Under the pieces are notes generated by a model. The model was not told where the DNA came from. It worked only from the letters and a program-made list of their open reading frames with translations, and ran no database searches. 64,000 bases of DNA from Streptomyces sp. NBC_01264 (GTDB taxonomy: Bacteria > Actinomycetota > Actinomycetes > Streptomycetales > Streptomycetaceae), in NCBI RefSeq assembly GCF_026340675.1, contig NZ_JAPEOX010000001.1, forward strand, positions 3,162,001 through 3,226,000, in the 5' to 3' direction. The translations under genes were made by a program, and so were the position numbers. The first letter of the stretch is position 1, and every line of letters begins with the position of its first letter. Shown piece by piece: positions 41,031-49,389 of this stretch.

Positions 41031-41171
41031 GTGGCGGCACTCGCTGTCGCCACGTCCGGCTCCCCCTTTTTCTTCCGATTCCTCGGAGGTCCGTCTTGGA
41101 CGCCTTCTCCACCGTCATCCGTGTCGCCTCGCACGAGCAGCACACTGAGGCCGAGACCTCGTCCTTCATGA
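41031..41171 (+). CDS. Possible upstream ORF (46 residues) overlapping the heme oxygenase start
   Basis: GTG 41031 follows a perfect SD AGGAGG (41018-41023) just after the iron box. The frame (starting MAALAVATSGSPFFFRFLGG) stays open to 41171 and overlaps the first 76 nt of the heme oxygenase gene in another frame. The SD is better than that of heme oxygenase itself (GGAGG 41085-41089). It may couple or limit heme oxygenase translation. A 7-bp hairpin (41030-41036/41048-41054) covers its start. Coding by the peptide is unproven. Confidence 0.4.
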   Translation: MAALAVATSGSPFFFRFLGGPSWTPSPPSSVSPRTSSTLRPRPRPS

Positions 41172-41743
41172 GCGACCTGCTCGGCGGCCGGCTCGGGGTG
41201 GACGCCTACACGCGCTACACCGAGCAGCTGTGGTTCGTGTACCGGGCCCTGGAGGACGCGGCCGAATCCCTCCGGGACGACGCGGTGGCCGGGCCGTTCA
41301 TACAGCCCGAGCTGATGCGCCTCTCCGAGATCGAGCGGGACCTGGCCCACCTGCGGGGTCCCGCGTGGCGCGAGACCCTGGTCGCGCTGCCCGCCACCGA
41401 GGCCTACACGGCCCGCGTGAGCGAGTGCGCCGCCTCCTGGCCGGGCGGGTACGTGGCCCACCACTACACCCGCTACCTGGGCGACCTCTCCGGCGGCCAG
41501 ATCATCCGCGACAAGGCGGAGCGGACCTGGGGCTTCGAGCGCAAGGGCGACGGCGTCCGCTTCTACGTCTTCGCGGACATCTCCAACCCGGCCGCCTTCA
41601 AGCGGACCTACCGCGAGCTGCTGGACGCGATCGCCGCGGACGACCTGGAGAAGCAGCGCATCATCGACGAGTGCAAGCGCGCCTTCGACTTCAACGGCGC
41701 GGTCTTCCGCGAGCTGGGCGAGCAGTTCCCGCTGAGCGCGTAG
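41096..41743 (+). CDS. hmuO: Heme oxygenase (biliverdin-producing, HmuO type)
   Basis: 215 residues from TTG 41096 (SD GGAGG 41085-41089). It opens heme to biliverdin, CO and Fe2+, freeing iron from imported heme. FSTVIRVASHEQHTEAETSS carries the proximal His (His16) and YLGDLSGGQIIRDKAERTW the Gly-rich distal helix (LSGGQ) typical of HmuO from Corynebacterium. Length fits the family. The iron box upstream and the heme-uptake genes downstream on the other side of the PhzF gene support a role in iron acquisition. Confidence 0.95.
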   Translation: MDAFSTVIRVASHEQHTEAETSSFMSDLLGGRLGVDAYTRYTEQLWFVYRALEDAAESLRDDAVAGPFIQPELMRLSEIERDLAHLRGPAWRETLVALPATEAYTARVSECAASWPGGYVAHHYTRYLGDLSGGQIIRDKAERTWGFERKGDGVRFYVFADISNPAAFKRTYRELLDAIAADDLEKQRIIDECKRAFDFNGAVFRELGEQFPLSA

Positions 41744-41771
41744 CGCGTGCCGCCTGCGGCGGGCTGAACGG

Positions 41772-41806
41772 GGAAGGGGGTGGGCCCATCGGGCCCACCC
41801 CCTTCC
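41772..41806. terminator. Bidirectional terminator after heme oxygenase gene
   Basis: A perfect 16-bp inverted repeat, 41772-41787 against 41791-41806, with only ATC in the loop, lies between convergent genes. Confidence 0.85.
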
Positions 41807-41807
41807 G

Positions 41808-41918
41808 GGCTTCGCCCCCCAGGGCACGGCGGCCTGCGGCTCGGCGGCACCCCCGGGGCTCCACCCCGGACCCCGGTCGTCAAACGCCGGACGGCTGAGA
41901 AGCCCCCGCCCCCGCGCC
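41808..41918. repeat. Streptomyces intergenic repeat, single inverted copy
   Basis: The segment ccggggctccaccccggacc with flanking ccggtcgtcaaacgccgg (about 41861-41899) is the reverse complement of the element seen at 17651-17698 (ccggcgtttgaggcg then ggggtccggggcggagcccc). Here only one unit is present. Other GC-rich small hairpins fill the rest. Confidence 0.7.
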
Positions 41919-42587
41919 TCAGAGGCCGGCGGGGCCGACTGCGGCGAAGCGGACGCGGCCGCCGATCTCCACCGTGCCGTCCGGGCCCGGGGCCGTGAGG
42001 ATCTGGGAGCCCCTGCCCTGGGTGATGTTCAGGGCCCGGTTCAGCTCGGCCGTCAGCAGGATCGCCGCCGAGCCGGTGGCCTCGTCCTCGACGATCGCCC
42101 CACCGGGGCGGCGCGGGAAACCGCGGGCCCGGATCCGGCCCGCGGCCTCGTCCTCCCAGGCCCAGGCGTACAACCAGCCCTCGCCCGGCGGCGGTCCGGG
42201 CAGCGCCTCGACCGCGGCGGCGTCGGCGTACCGCTCGGTGCGCTTGCCCTCGACCCACTCGGGCCGGGCCGTGATCCAGGTGAACTCCCCGTCGTCGCGC
42301 GCCCATACGGCGCCCGCCGGGGGCTGGAGCTCCTCGATGTCGAGCAGCCACGCGACGCCGACCAACGGGTGCCCGGCGAAGGACATCCGGGTGCCGGGGG
42401 TGCGGATGTCGACGACCCCGCGTTCGGGATCGTCGACGAACACCGTCTCGCTGTAGCCGAGTTCGGCGGCCAGCGCCTGCCGTGACGCGTCGTCGGGGCA
42501 GGACCGGCCGTCGCGTACGACGCCGAGCGTGTTGCCGTGGCTGCCGTCACCCGCGCAGAAGACCCTCAGGACGTCGAGATCGTTCAC
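41919..42587 (-). CDS. PhzF-family isomerase/epimerase-like protein (short form)
   Basis: 222 residues, shorter than typical PhzF proteins of 260-300. The signatures HGNTLGVVRDGRSCPDDA, LGYSETVFVDDPERGVVDIR, MSFAGHPLVGVAWLL and the catalytic-side DEATGSAAILLTAELNRAL are clear; the usual catalytic Glu occupies ..SETVF. An internal part appears shortened. PhzF enzymes catalyse aldol/isomer changes on small metabolites; substrate unknown. It is convergent with heme oxygenase and lies 19 nt beyond the stop of the HtaA-like gene, on the same strand, so it may be in its transcript. Confidence 0.85.
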   Translation of the reverse strand: MNDLDVLRVFCAGDGSHGNTLGVVRDGRSCPDDASRQALAAELGYSETVFVDDPERGVVDIRTPGTRMSFAGHPLVGVAWLLDIEELQPPAGAVWARDDGEFTWITARPEWVEGKRTERYADAAAVEALPGPPPGEGWLYAWAWEDEAAGRIRARGFPRRPGGAIVEDEATGSAAILLTAELNRALNITQGRGSQILTAPGPDGTVEIGGRVRFAAVGPAGL

Positions 42588-42606
42588 GCGGGAATTGAAG
42601 CACGGG

Positions 42607-44082
42607 TCAGTTCTGGGCGGTGCGGCGCCTGCGCGCGACGAACACCGCGCCCGCGCCCGCTGCCACGATGGCGGCGGAGGAGCCGAGCAGGGCGCCCGCC
42701 GGGATCTCGGATCCGGTGGCGGCGAGGCCGCCTCCGACCGTGCCGCCGCCTCCGGTGCTGCCGGCGCCGCCGGTGCCGGCCGGGGTCGTGGGCAGGACGG
42801 CGTCCTTGTCCACGGAGACGGTCAGGTTGACGTCGTCCGCCCGGGTCCCCACCGGGTACATCGAGCCGGTGGTGTCGTTGGCGAAGGCCGCGGAGCCCTC
42901 GGCCGTGAGCGCGGTGCGGACCGCGTTGAGGGCGAGTACGCCGTCCTTGGTCTTGTAGTCGGCCTTCGCGAGGTCGAGCGTGGCGAACGGGATGTCCGCC
43001 TTGACCCCGGCGGGCGTCTTCACGTCCAGGACCAGGGTTCCCTTGTCGCCCTCGGCGTTGATGCGGACGTTGCCGAAGGTCATGTCGATGCCGTGGGCCG
43101 CGTACTGGAAGCGCAGGTTGCCGGCGAAGGTGGCGTTCAGCTTGCGCGCCTTGGTGTCGAGGGTGCCCTTGCCGCCGCCGAAGGCGAAGCTGTCGCCGTT
43201 CGCGACCGCGCCGTCCGCCGGGGTGACGGTGCCGCCCGCGGTCTGGACGTACTTGCGGAAGGACTCCTTGATGCCCCAGGCCAGCCTGCCGCTGAGGATC
43301 TGCTGCGGGCCGCCGGTCGCCGGGGAGCTGGTGGAGGCGGAGGGCGAGCCCGGCTTCGACGGGGACGGGGACGCGCTCTGGGAGGGGGACGCCGAAGCCG
43401 ATGCCGACGGGGACGCGCTCTGGGAGGGGGAGGGGGACGTGGGGGCCGAGGCGGACGGGGAGGGACTGGGGGACGGCGGCGGCGGGAACTCCAGTACGGC
43501 CGTCAGCGGGTCGCCCGCCTTGTCCTTGTAGCTGTCCGAGCCGAGGAGCGCCGCGGCGTCGGCCGTCAGCGTGGTGCCCAGGTCTGCCATCGACTGCCCG
43601 CCGAAGGCGACCTTCGCGAAGCCGACGTCCTTCGTGAGCACGCCGTCCCGGGTGACGTCGACGATCAGCAGCTTCTTGCCGGTGTCGATGCGCAGGTTCG
43701 CGAGCTTCACCTCGAAGCGGTGCGCGGCCGACTTGAAGGTGACGCTGCCCTTGAAGGCGGCGGTCACGAGGTGGGTGGCCGGGTCGTACTGGCCGGTGGC
43801 CGAGCCGAAGGTGAAGCCCTTGGCGGTCTTCTTCGCGCCGTCGGCGACGGTGATCTCACCCTGGGCGATGGTCGTCACGTAGGTGCGGTAGCTCTCCAGG
43901 ACGCCCCAGTCGAGGGTGCCGCCGACGACCGGGATCGCCGCGCGGGCGGCCTGGGCGTTGGCGCCCGCGGGGCCGGCGGCGGAGCCGGCCGCGGTGGCGG
44001 GCAGCACGAACGCGGTGGCGGCGATCGCGGCGGAGGTGGCCACGGCGGCCGCGAGGGCGATGGGACGGCGGATCGATGACAT
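42607..44082 (-). CDS. HtaA-domain heme-binding protein with LAxTG sortase signal
   Basis: 491 residues. Signal peptide 1-32 (IALAAAVATSAAIAATAFVL). Two HtaA/CR heme domains: the first starts GGTLDWGVLESYRTYV (Tyr65/Tyr68) with His121 in the AHRFEV segment; the second starts SGRLAWGIKESFRKYV (Tyr278) with His330 in YAAHGIDM. Tyr and His are the known heme ligand positions in Corynebacterium HtaA. A Pro/Ser linker (201-260) separates them. The C-terminus has LAATG (453-457), a transmembrane stretch (463-483) and RRRR: a class E sortase signal, so it should be linked to peptidoglycan. Likely cell-wall heme receptor feeding HmuTUV. Same strand as the next HtaA gene, 237 nt apart, with a terminator between. 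Confidence 0.9.
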   Translation of the reverse strand: MSSIRRPIALAAAVATSAAIAATAFVLPATAAGSAAGPAGANAQAARAAIPVVGGTLDWGVLESYRTYVTTIAQGEITVADGAKKTAKGFTFGSATGQYDPATHLVTAAFKGSVTFKSAAHRFEVKLANLRIDTGKKLLIVDVTRDGVLTKDVGFAKVAFGGQSMADLGTTLTADAAALLGSDSYKDKAGDPLTAVLEFPPPPSPSPSPSASAPTSPSPSQSASPSASASASPSQSASPSPSKPGSPSASTSSPATGGPQQILSGRLAWGIKESFRKYVQTAGGTVTPADGAVANGDSFAFGGGKGTLDTKARKLNATFAGNLRFQYAAHGIDMTFGNVRINAEGDKGTLVLDVKTPAGVKADIPFATLDLAKADYKTKDGVLALNAVRTALTAEGSAAFANDTTGSMYPVGTRADDVNLTVSVDKDAVLPTTPAGTGGAGSTGGGGTVGGGLAATGSEIPAGALLGSSAAIVAAGAGAVFVARRRRTAQN

Positions 44083-44234
44083 GGCGGAGTCTCCTGAAAC
44101 GGGGGTGAAGGAGGGGGTGGTGCGGGGCGGGGCGGGGCTCGGGAAGGCACGGCGAAGCCGAGCCCTGGCGGTACGGGGCCCTGCGGGGCTTGTGCGGGGG
44201 TGCGGGGGTTGCGGGTGAGTGCGGTACGGGGCTT

Positions 44235-44267
44235 GCGGGCCGGGCCCTTCGGTCGGGCCCGGCCCGC
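44235..44267. terminator. Terminator between the two HtaA genes
   Basis: A perfect 13-bp inverted repeat, GCGGGCCGGGCCC (44235-44247) against 44255-44267 with a 7-nt loop, lies between the end of the gene starting at 45960 and the next HtaA gene (44082 start). It would make expression of the second gene depend on readthrough or its own promoter. Confidence 0.7.
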
Positions 44268-44319
44268 ACAGCGGGGCGGTGCGATGCCCGACGGGTGCGG
44301 GCCGTACGGGCGCTACGGG

Positions 44320-45960
44320 TCAGCCGCGCGGAGCGGCCCCGTCGGCCCCGGCGCCACCGGTGGAGCCCGGGGAGTCGGGCTTCCCGGGGGCCGGGACGGC
44401 CGGGGTTCCGGCGCCCGGAGCCGGGGCGTCCGTGCCCGGGGCCTGGGCCTGGGTCGGGGCGTCCGTGCCCGGAGCCGGGGCGGGGGCCTGGGCCGGGGCC
44501 GGGGTCGGTGCCGGAGCCTGGGCGCTCGGGGTCCGAGTCGGAGCCGGGGTCGCGGTGCCGGTGCCCGGCGGGGGCGTCGGCGGCTGGTTCTTCGTCCGGT
44601 TGCGCAGGGTCAGGAAGGCCGCTCCGCCCGCCAGGACGAGGGCGGCCACCGCGAGGGCCGCGTGCAGGCCGGTGTTGGAGGGCTCGTCCGGCTTCGCGGC
44701 GGTCGCCGGGGCCGGGGCCGGCGGGGCGGCCGGGGTGGCCGTGGAGCCGAGGTTCGGGAGGGCCGGGAGCTTCGCGGCTCCGTCGAGGGCTACCGCGAGG
44801 GAGACGGGGTCCATCTCGGTGCCGGATTTGTACATGGAGTTGAAGGCGGCGGCTCCGCCTTCCGTCAGCGTGGCCGGGGCTTCCGCGAGGGTGGCGAGGC
44901 CGCCCTCGGTCTTGAGGGCCTTGGCGTCGAACTCCACGAGCGGGACGGCGGGCTTGGTGTCCGTGCCGGTGGTGACGTCGGCGGAGAGCACGCCCTTGCC
45001 GTTCTCCACCTTGGCCGTGAACTTCGCGAGCTTCAGGTCGAGGTGCGCTCCGGTGAAGTGCACGGAGCCGGCGAAGGCGGCGTCAAGGGTGCCCTTCGCG
45101 CCGTCGTACGCGCCCTTGCCCTGCGGGAAGCGGAACAGCGCGCCGCCGTCCTGGGCGCCCTCGGCCAGCTCCCACTTGCCCTGGCCGATGGAGCCGGAGA
45201 CGTACTCGCGGAAGGTGCGCCGCACGCCCCAGTCGACGGCGGCGTCGGTGAACTGCCCGGCGGCGGCCTGCGGGGAAGGGGAGGCGGACGGGGCACTCGG
45301 CGAGGGCGGGGCGGGCTGCTCGGCCGCCGCGGCCTTGACGTCCACGGACAGCGAGACCGGGTCGAGCTGCGCGCCCGCGGCGTAGTAGCCGGCGAAGGCC
45401 TTGGCGCCCTGGTCGGTGAGGGTGGCCGGGATGTTGGTGAGGGCGATCGGGCTGCCGCCGCCCTTCATGTTCACCCCGCCCACTCTCAGCTTGGCGAAGG
45501 GGACCTGGGAGGCGGTGGTGACCGCTCCGCCCTCCTTGGCCTTGCTGGAGACGTCCACGTAGAGGGTGCCGCTACCGCCGCTGATCTTGACGGTGGGCCG
45601 GCTGACGCTCATGTCCAGTTCGTACGTGCCGTCCGGCTTCTGGTGGCCCTGGAAGGTGACGCCGCCGCTGAAGGAGGCCTCCAGGGCGCCGCTGTCCGGG
45701 TCGTAGGAGCCGTTCGCGGAGTGGAAGCGGAACAGGCTGCCGCCCGCGGTGGCGGCTCCGCTCTTCAGCTTGAACCCACCTTTCGCCACCGGCCCGGTGA
45801 CGTAACTCTGGAAGGAGGATTTAATGCCCCAGTCGAGCCGGCCGCCCTCCACGGTGCGGCCCGCGGCCTGGGCGGCGGTCGCCGGGAGCAGGGCTCCCAG
45901 CAGGGCCGCCAGGGTCGCCAGCAGGGCGACGGCGGAAGCACGGGCGGGTCCAGCGGACAT
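44320..45960 (-). CDS. HtaA-domain heme-binding membrane protein with Pro-rich C-terminal tail
   Basis: 546 residues. Signal peptide 1-33. Two HtaA domains: GGRLDWGIKSSFQSYV (Tyr53) with His106 in FQGHQK, and AAVDWGVRRTFREYV (Tyr253) with His302 and His306 in HFTGAHLDL. The linkers are Pro/Ser-rich. A membrane helix (431-452) follows SNTGLHAAL and is succeeded by RNRTKNQ and a 90-residue tail of PAPAQAP-type repeats with no sorting signal; the helix orientation places the tail in the cytoplasm unless the region is read through the wall. Relatives usually end soon after the helix. Probably passes heme to HmuT. Its start faces hmuT across an iron box (45987-46005). Confidence 0.88.
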   Translation of the reverse strand: MSAGPARASAVALLATLAALLGALLPATAAQAAGRTVEGGRLDWGIKSSFQSYVTGPVAKGGFKLKSGAATAGGSLFRFHSANGSYDPDSGALEASFSGGVTFQGHQKPDGTYELDMSVSRPTVKISGGSGTLYVDVSSKAKEGGAVTTASQVPFAKLRVGGVNMKGGGSPIALTNIPATLTDQGAKAFAGYYAAGAQLDPVSLSVDVKAAAAEQPAPPSPSAPSASPSPQAAAGQFTDAAVDWGVRRTFREYVSGSIGQGKWELAEGAQDGGALFRFPQGKGAYDGAKGTLDAAFAGSVHFTGAHLDLKLAKFTAKVENGKGVLSADVTTGTDTKPAVPLVEFDAKALKTEGGLATLAEAPATLTEGGAAAFNSMYKSGTEMDPVSLAVALDGAAKLPALPNLGSTATPAAPPAPAPATAAKPDEPSNTGLHAALAVAALVLAGGAAFLTLRNRTKNQPPTPPPGTGTATPAPTRTPSAQAPAPTPAPAQAPAPAPGTDAPTQAQAPGTDAPAPGAGTPAVPAPGKPDSPGSTGGAGADGAAPRG

Positions 45961-45986
45961 GAATGTCCCCTCCAGGGTCTAGCGAG

Positions 45987-46005
45987 CGAGGTTAGGCTAA
46001 CCTAA
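45987..46005. promoter_or_regulatory. Iron box between HtaA and hmuT genes
   Basis: CGAGGTTAGGCTAACCTAA holds the near-perfect dyad AGGTTAG-G-CTAACCT (45989-46003), a textbook DmdR1/IdeR operator. It controls the divergent promoters of htaA-type (left) and hmuTUV (right) transcripts. Confidence 0.88.
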
Positions 46006-46112
46006 GCTACGTTCGGCCGGGTGTGAAACCCCCTGGCCCACGGAACCTTCGGAACCCTCGGAACCTCGGATCCGGGCCCAACTCCCAGTCGGACGATCAG
46101 GACGGTGCCTTC

Positions 46113-47132
46113 GTGCCTACGCCCGCCGCGTCAACCCGCGTGTCCCGCTTCGCCGTCGCCCTGACCTCCGTGGCCCTGGCACTCGCCGTGAGCGCCTGCG
46201 GAGGTACGGCCGCCCCCTCCCCCACCGCCGGAGCCGGCGCCCCCGCCCTCCCGGACCGGGTGGAACCGCTCGCCCAGGCACCCGCGCCCGTGCTTCCGGC
46301 GACCGTGGCCTCGGCGGACGGCGCGCAGGTCACCGTCACCTCGGCGGAGCGGGTGGTCCCGCTGACGGGCGGCCTCAACGAGATCGTGTTCACCCTCGGG
46401 CTCGGCCCCAAGGTCGTCGCCAAGGACATCACCGCCACCTTCGAACAGGCCGCGGACCTCCCGGTGGTGACGCGGGGCCACGACGTCTCCGCCGAGAGCG
46501 TGCTGTCGCTGCGTCCGACCCTGGTGCTGGCCGAGACCACCTCCGGCCCCGCCGAGGCGATCCAGCAGATCCGCGACGCGGGCGTCCCGCTGCTCGTGGT
46601 GGCCCCGGCCAAGTCCCTGGAGGACGTGGCGAAGCGGACCGGTACCGTCGCCGCCGCGCTGGGCGTCAAGGAGGCCGGTGCGCAGCTGAACCAGCGCACC
46701 GCCGACCGCATCGCCGCCGCCCGCAAGGCCCTGCCCGCCTCGGGCGAGAAGCCGCGCGTGGCCTTCCTCTACCTGCGCGGCACCGCCTCCGTGTACCTGA
46801 TGGGCGGCTCCGACTCCGGCGCCGGCTCCCTGCTCGAGGCGGCCGGCGCGGTGGACACGGGCCCGGAGTCGGGGCTCGGCAAGGACTTCACCCCGATCAC
46901 GAGCGAGGCCCTGGCGGCCGCCGCGCCCGACGCCATCCTCGTCATGTCCAAGGGCCTGGAGTCCGTCGGCGGCGTGGACGGGCTGGTCAAGATCCCGGGC
47001 GTGGCCCAGACCCCGGCGGGCATGGACCGGCGGGTGGTCACCGTCGACGACGGGGTCCTGCTCAACTACGGTCCGCGCACCGACCAGGTCCTGACCTCCC
47101 TCATCACCCAGCTCTACGGCAAGGCCTCCTGA
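46113..47132 (+). CDS. hmuT: Heme ABC transporter substrate-binding lipoprotein
   Basis: 339 residues from GTG 46113. Signal peptide with lipobox VSACG (Cys29). Periplasmic-binding-protein class III fold: VVPLTGGLNEIVFTLGLGPK, VSAESVLSLRPTLVLAETTS, LLVVAPAKSLEDVAKRTGTV and VFTPIT-like region FTPITSEALAAAAPDAILVM. It delivers heme to HmuUV. The exact start is uncertain: GTG 46140 would also give a lipobox signal, GTG 46023 a longer form. The 5' region has three imperfect 10-bp repeats (ggaaccttc type, 46041-46070). Followed by hmuU one base after the stop. Confidence 0.93.
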   Translation: MPTPAASTRVSRFAVALTSVALALAVSACGGTAAPSPTAGAGAPALPDRVEPLAQAPAPVLPATVASADGAQVTVTSAERVVPLTGGLNEIVFTLGLGPKVVAKDITATFEQAADLPVVTRGHDVSAESVLSLRPTLVLAETTSGPAEAIQQIRDAGVPLLVVAPAKSLEDVAKRTGTVAAALGVKEAGAQLNQRTADRIAAARKALPASGEKPRVAFLYLRGTASVYLMGGSDSGAGSLLEAAGAVDTGPESGLGKDFTPITSEALAAAAPDAILVMSKGLESVGGVDGLVKIPGVAQTPAGMDRRVVTVDDGVLLNYGPRTDQVLTSLITQLYGKAS

Positions 47133-47133
47133 C

Positions 47134-48282
47134 GTGTCCCTCTCCTCCGAAGCCCCCGAGACGCCGCCCGCGCCGCCCGGAGCGGATCCCCTTCCCGCTC
47201 CCGGGCGGGCGACGTCCCGGGCCCTGCCCACCGCCGCCGGCGCACCGCCCCGGCGGCGGTGGGGTTCCGCCTGGCTCACCGGCGCGCTGGCCGCCGTGCT
47301 CGTCCTGCTCGCGCTGGTCTCCGCCGGAGTGGGGGCGTACGAGATCCCGCTCGGGGAGGTGATCGGGTCGGTGCAGCACCGCCTCGGCCTCGGGGGCGCC
47401 GCCCTCGACCGGGTCGGGGAGAGCGTGCTGTGGAACGTACGACTGCCCCGCGTGGTCCTCGCCCTGCTCGTCGGGGCCAGCCTCGGCTGCGCCGGGGCGT
47501 TGATGCAGGGGGTGTTCGGCAATCCCCTCGCCGAGCCCGGGGTCATCGGGATCTCGGCGGGTGCGGCCGTCGGCGCGGTCGCCGCGATCGGGCTGGGCCT
47601 GAGCTTCTTCGGCAACTGGACCATCACCGCCTGCGCGTTCGTCGCGGGGCTGGTCACCGTCGCCGCCGTGTACCTGCTGTCCCGCAACGGCGGCCGGACG
47701 GAGGTCGTCACCCTCATCCTGACCGGCATCGCCGTCAACGCCTTCGCGGGCGCCCTGATCGGCCTGTTCGTCTTCTTCGCGGACAGCGGCCAGGTCAACC
47801 AGATCACCTTCTGGCAGCTCGGCTCCCTCGCCCAGGCCACCTGGCCCAAGGTGCTGGCGGTCCTGCCCTGCGCCCTCGCCGGTCTGCTGGTCGCCCCCTT
47901 CTACGCGCGCAAGCTGGATCTGCTGTCCCTGGGCGAGCGCCCCGCCCGTCACCTCGGCGTCGACGTGGAGCGGCTGCGCCTCGCGCTGATCCTGGTCGTC
48001 GCGCTGCTCACGGCGGCGGCCGTCGCCGTGGCCGGGATCATCACCTTCGTCGGGCTGCTCGTACCGCACCTGCTGCGCATGGCCAACGGTCCGGGCCACC
48101 GCTTCCTGGTGCCCGGCAGCGCGCTGGCCGGAGCCGTGGTGCTGGCCGCCGGGGACCTGGCCGCCCGAACCCTCGCCCAGCCCGCCGAGCTGCCGCTCGG
48201 CGTCCTGACCGCCCTGCTCGGCAGCCCGTTCTTCTTCTGGCTGCTGCGCCGCACCTGCCGCAAGCAAGGAGGCTGGGCATGA
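47134..48282 (+). CDS. hmuU: Heme ABC transporter permease
   Basis: 382 residues from GTG 47134. FecCD-type permease with about ten helices: NVRLPRVVLALLVGASLGCA, GALMQGVFGNPLAEPGVIGI, ILTGIAVNAFAGALIGLFVF, and AGIITFVGLLVPHLLRMANG (the conserved GLxxPHxxR of this family). The N-terminal 40 residues are a Pro-rich cytoplasmic extension. It overlaps hmuV by ATGA and follows hmuT without a gap, so hmuTUV is a tight operon. Confidence 0.95.
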   Translation: MSLSSEAPETPPAPPGADPLPAPGRATSRALPTAAGAPPRRRWGSAWLTGALAAVLVLLALVSAGVGAYEIPLGEVIGSVQHRLGLGGAALDRVGESVLWNVRLPRVVLALLVGASLGCAGALMQGVFGNPLAEPGVIGISAGAAVGAVAAIGLGLSFFGNWTITACAFVAGLVTVAAVYLLSRNGGRTEVVTLILTGIAVNAFAGALIGLFVFFADSGQVNQITFWQLGSLAQATWPKVLAVLPCALAGLLVAPFYARKLDLLSLGERPARHLGVDVERLRLALILVVALLTAAAVAVAGIITFVGLLVPHLLRMANGPGHRFLVPGSALAGAVVLAAGDLAARTLAQPAELPLGVLTALLGSPFFFWLLRRTCRKQGGWA

Positions 48283-49202
48283 GCGTCCGGCTGCGTTCCG
48301 GCCTCGCCGCACTGCGCCTGCGCGGGAGCAGGCGCACCGTTCCCGTCCGTCCGGCGCCCGGAGCGCCGCTCGCCGAGGTCACGGACCTGCGCGTACGGCT
48401 GGGCGGGCGCGAGGTGCTCGCCGGGATCGGGCTGACCGTGCGCGCCGGGGAGGTGCTGGCCCTGGTCGGGCCGAACGGCGCGGGCAAGTCCACCCTGCTG
48501 GCGGCCCTGTCCGGGGACCTGCCGGCCGCCTCCGGGGAGGTACGGATCCACGGTCGCCCGATGGCCGACTGGCCGGCCCCCGAGCTGGCCCTGCGCCGGG
48601 CGGTGCTCCCCCAGTCGGCGGAACTGGCCTTCCCCTTTCCCGTGGAGGACGTCGTACGGATGGGCCGCGCCCCCTGGGCGGGCACCGAGGCCGCCGGTTC
48701 CGACGAGGAGGCGGTGGCCGCCGCCATGGCGGCCACCGAGGTGACGGGCTTCGCGGCCCGCCCGTTCTCGGGGCTCTCGGGCGGCGAGCGGGCCCGGGTC
48801 GCGCTGGCCCGCGTACTGGCCCAGGCGGCCCCGCTCCTGATGCTCGACGAGCCGACGGCTGCGATGGACCTGCGCCACCAGGAGCTGGTGCTGCGGATCT
48901 GCCGGGAGCGGGCGGCGGCCGGGGACGGGGTCGTGGTGGTCCTGCACGACCTGGGCCTGGCGGCGGCGTACGCGGACCGGGTCGCCGTCCTGCACGACGG
49001 CCGGATCGCGGTGGACGGCCCGCCGGCGGAGGTGTTCGAGGAGGGGCTGCTGAGCCGGGTCTACCGCCAGCCCGTGGAGGTGCTCCCGCACCCGCGCACC
49101 GGGGCGCCGCTGGTGGTCCCCGTACGGGACGGGGAGCCGGGGAAGCCCGGAGGGGAGCATTCCGGCGTACGGAACGGTCACCTGGGCTTGACCTCCGCTT
49201 GA
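48279..49202 (+). CDS. hmuV: Heme ABC transporter ATP-binding protein
   Basis: 307 residues. Walker A GPNGAGKST, Q-loop VLPQSAEL, signature LSGGERARVALARVLAQ, Walker B LLMLDEPTAAMD and switch His in VVVLHDLGL. The FPFPVEDVVRMGR pattern marks the HmuV (heme) subfamily. The final part, HPRTGAPLVVPVRDG, is typical. ATG 48279 overlaps the hmuU stop. No terminator is obvious before the efe iron boxes. Confidence 0.95.
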   Translation: MSVRLRSGLAALRLRGSRRTVPVRPAPGAPLAEVTDLRVRLGGREVLAGIGLTVRAGEVLALVGPNGAGKSTLLAALSGDLPAASGEVRIHGRPMADWPAPELALRRAVLPQSAELAFPFPVEDVVRMGRAPWAGTEAAGSDEEAVAAAMAATEVTGFAARPFSGLSGGERARVALARVLAQAAPLLMLDEPTAAMDLRHQELVLRICRERAAAGDGVVVVLHDLGLAAAYADRVAVLHDGRIAVDGPPAEVFEEGLLSRVYRQPVEVLPHPRTGAPLVVPVRDGEPGKPGGEHSGVRNGHLGLTSA

Positions 49203-49293
49203 CCTCGGCATGGGGGCGGCGTGGGGCACCCGTAACGGCCCCGTGTCCGACCCTCGAATGTGTGGGCTGAATCACTGGACGCACGGGTATGGG

Positions 49294-49327
49294 TCAGGTA
49301 AGCCTCGGTTAAGTTAGGTCCGCCTCA
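49294..49327. promoter_or_regulatory. Two overlapping degenerate iron boxes before efeO
   Basis: TCAGGTAAGCCTCGGTTAA (49294-49312) and TTAAGTTAGGTCCGCCTCA (49309-49327) each match about 12 of 19 positions of the DmdR1 consensus. They lie 63-96 nt before the efeO start. Weaker than the other two boxes. Confidence 0.5.
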
Positions 49328-49389
49328 CCGGCCGCCCCCACTAGATCGGGGCGGTCGTCTGCCGAACGCCAGACTGCCAGGAGCCCCCT

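Noticed and set aside
46041..46070. Three 10-bp repeats (ggaaccttc type) before hmuT
   Set aside because: Short and imperfect; probably composition, noted only in the hmuT entry.
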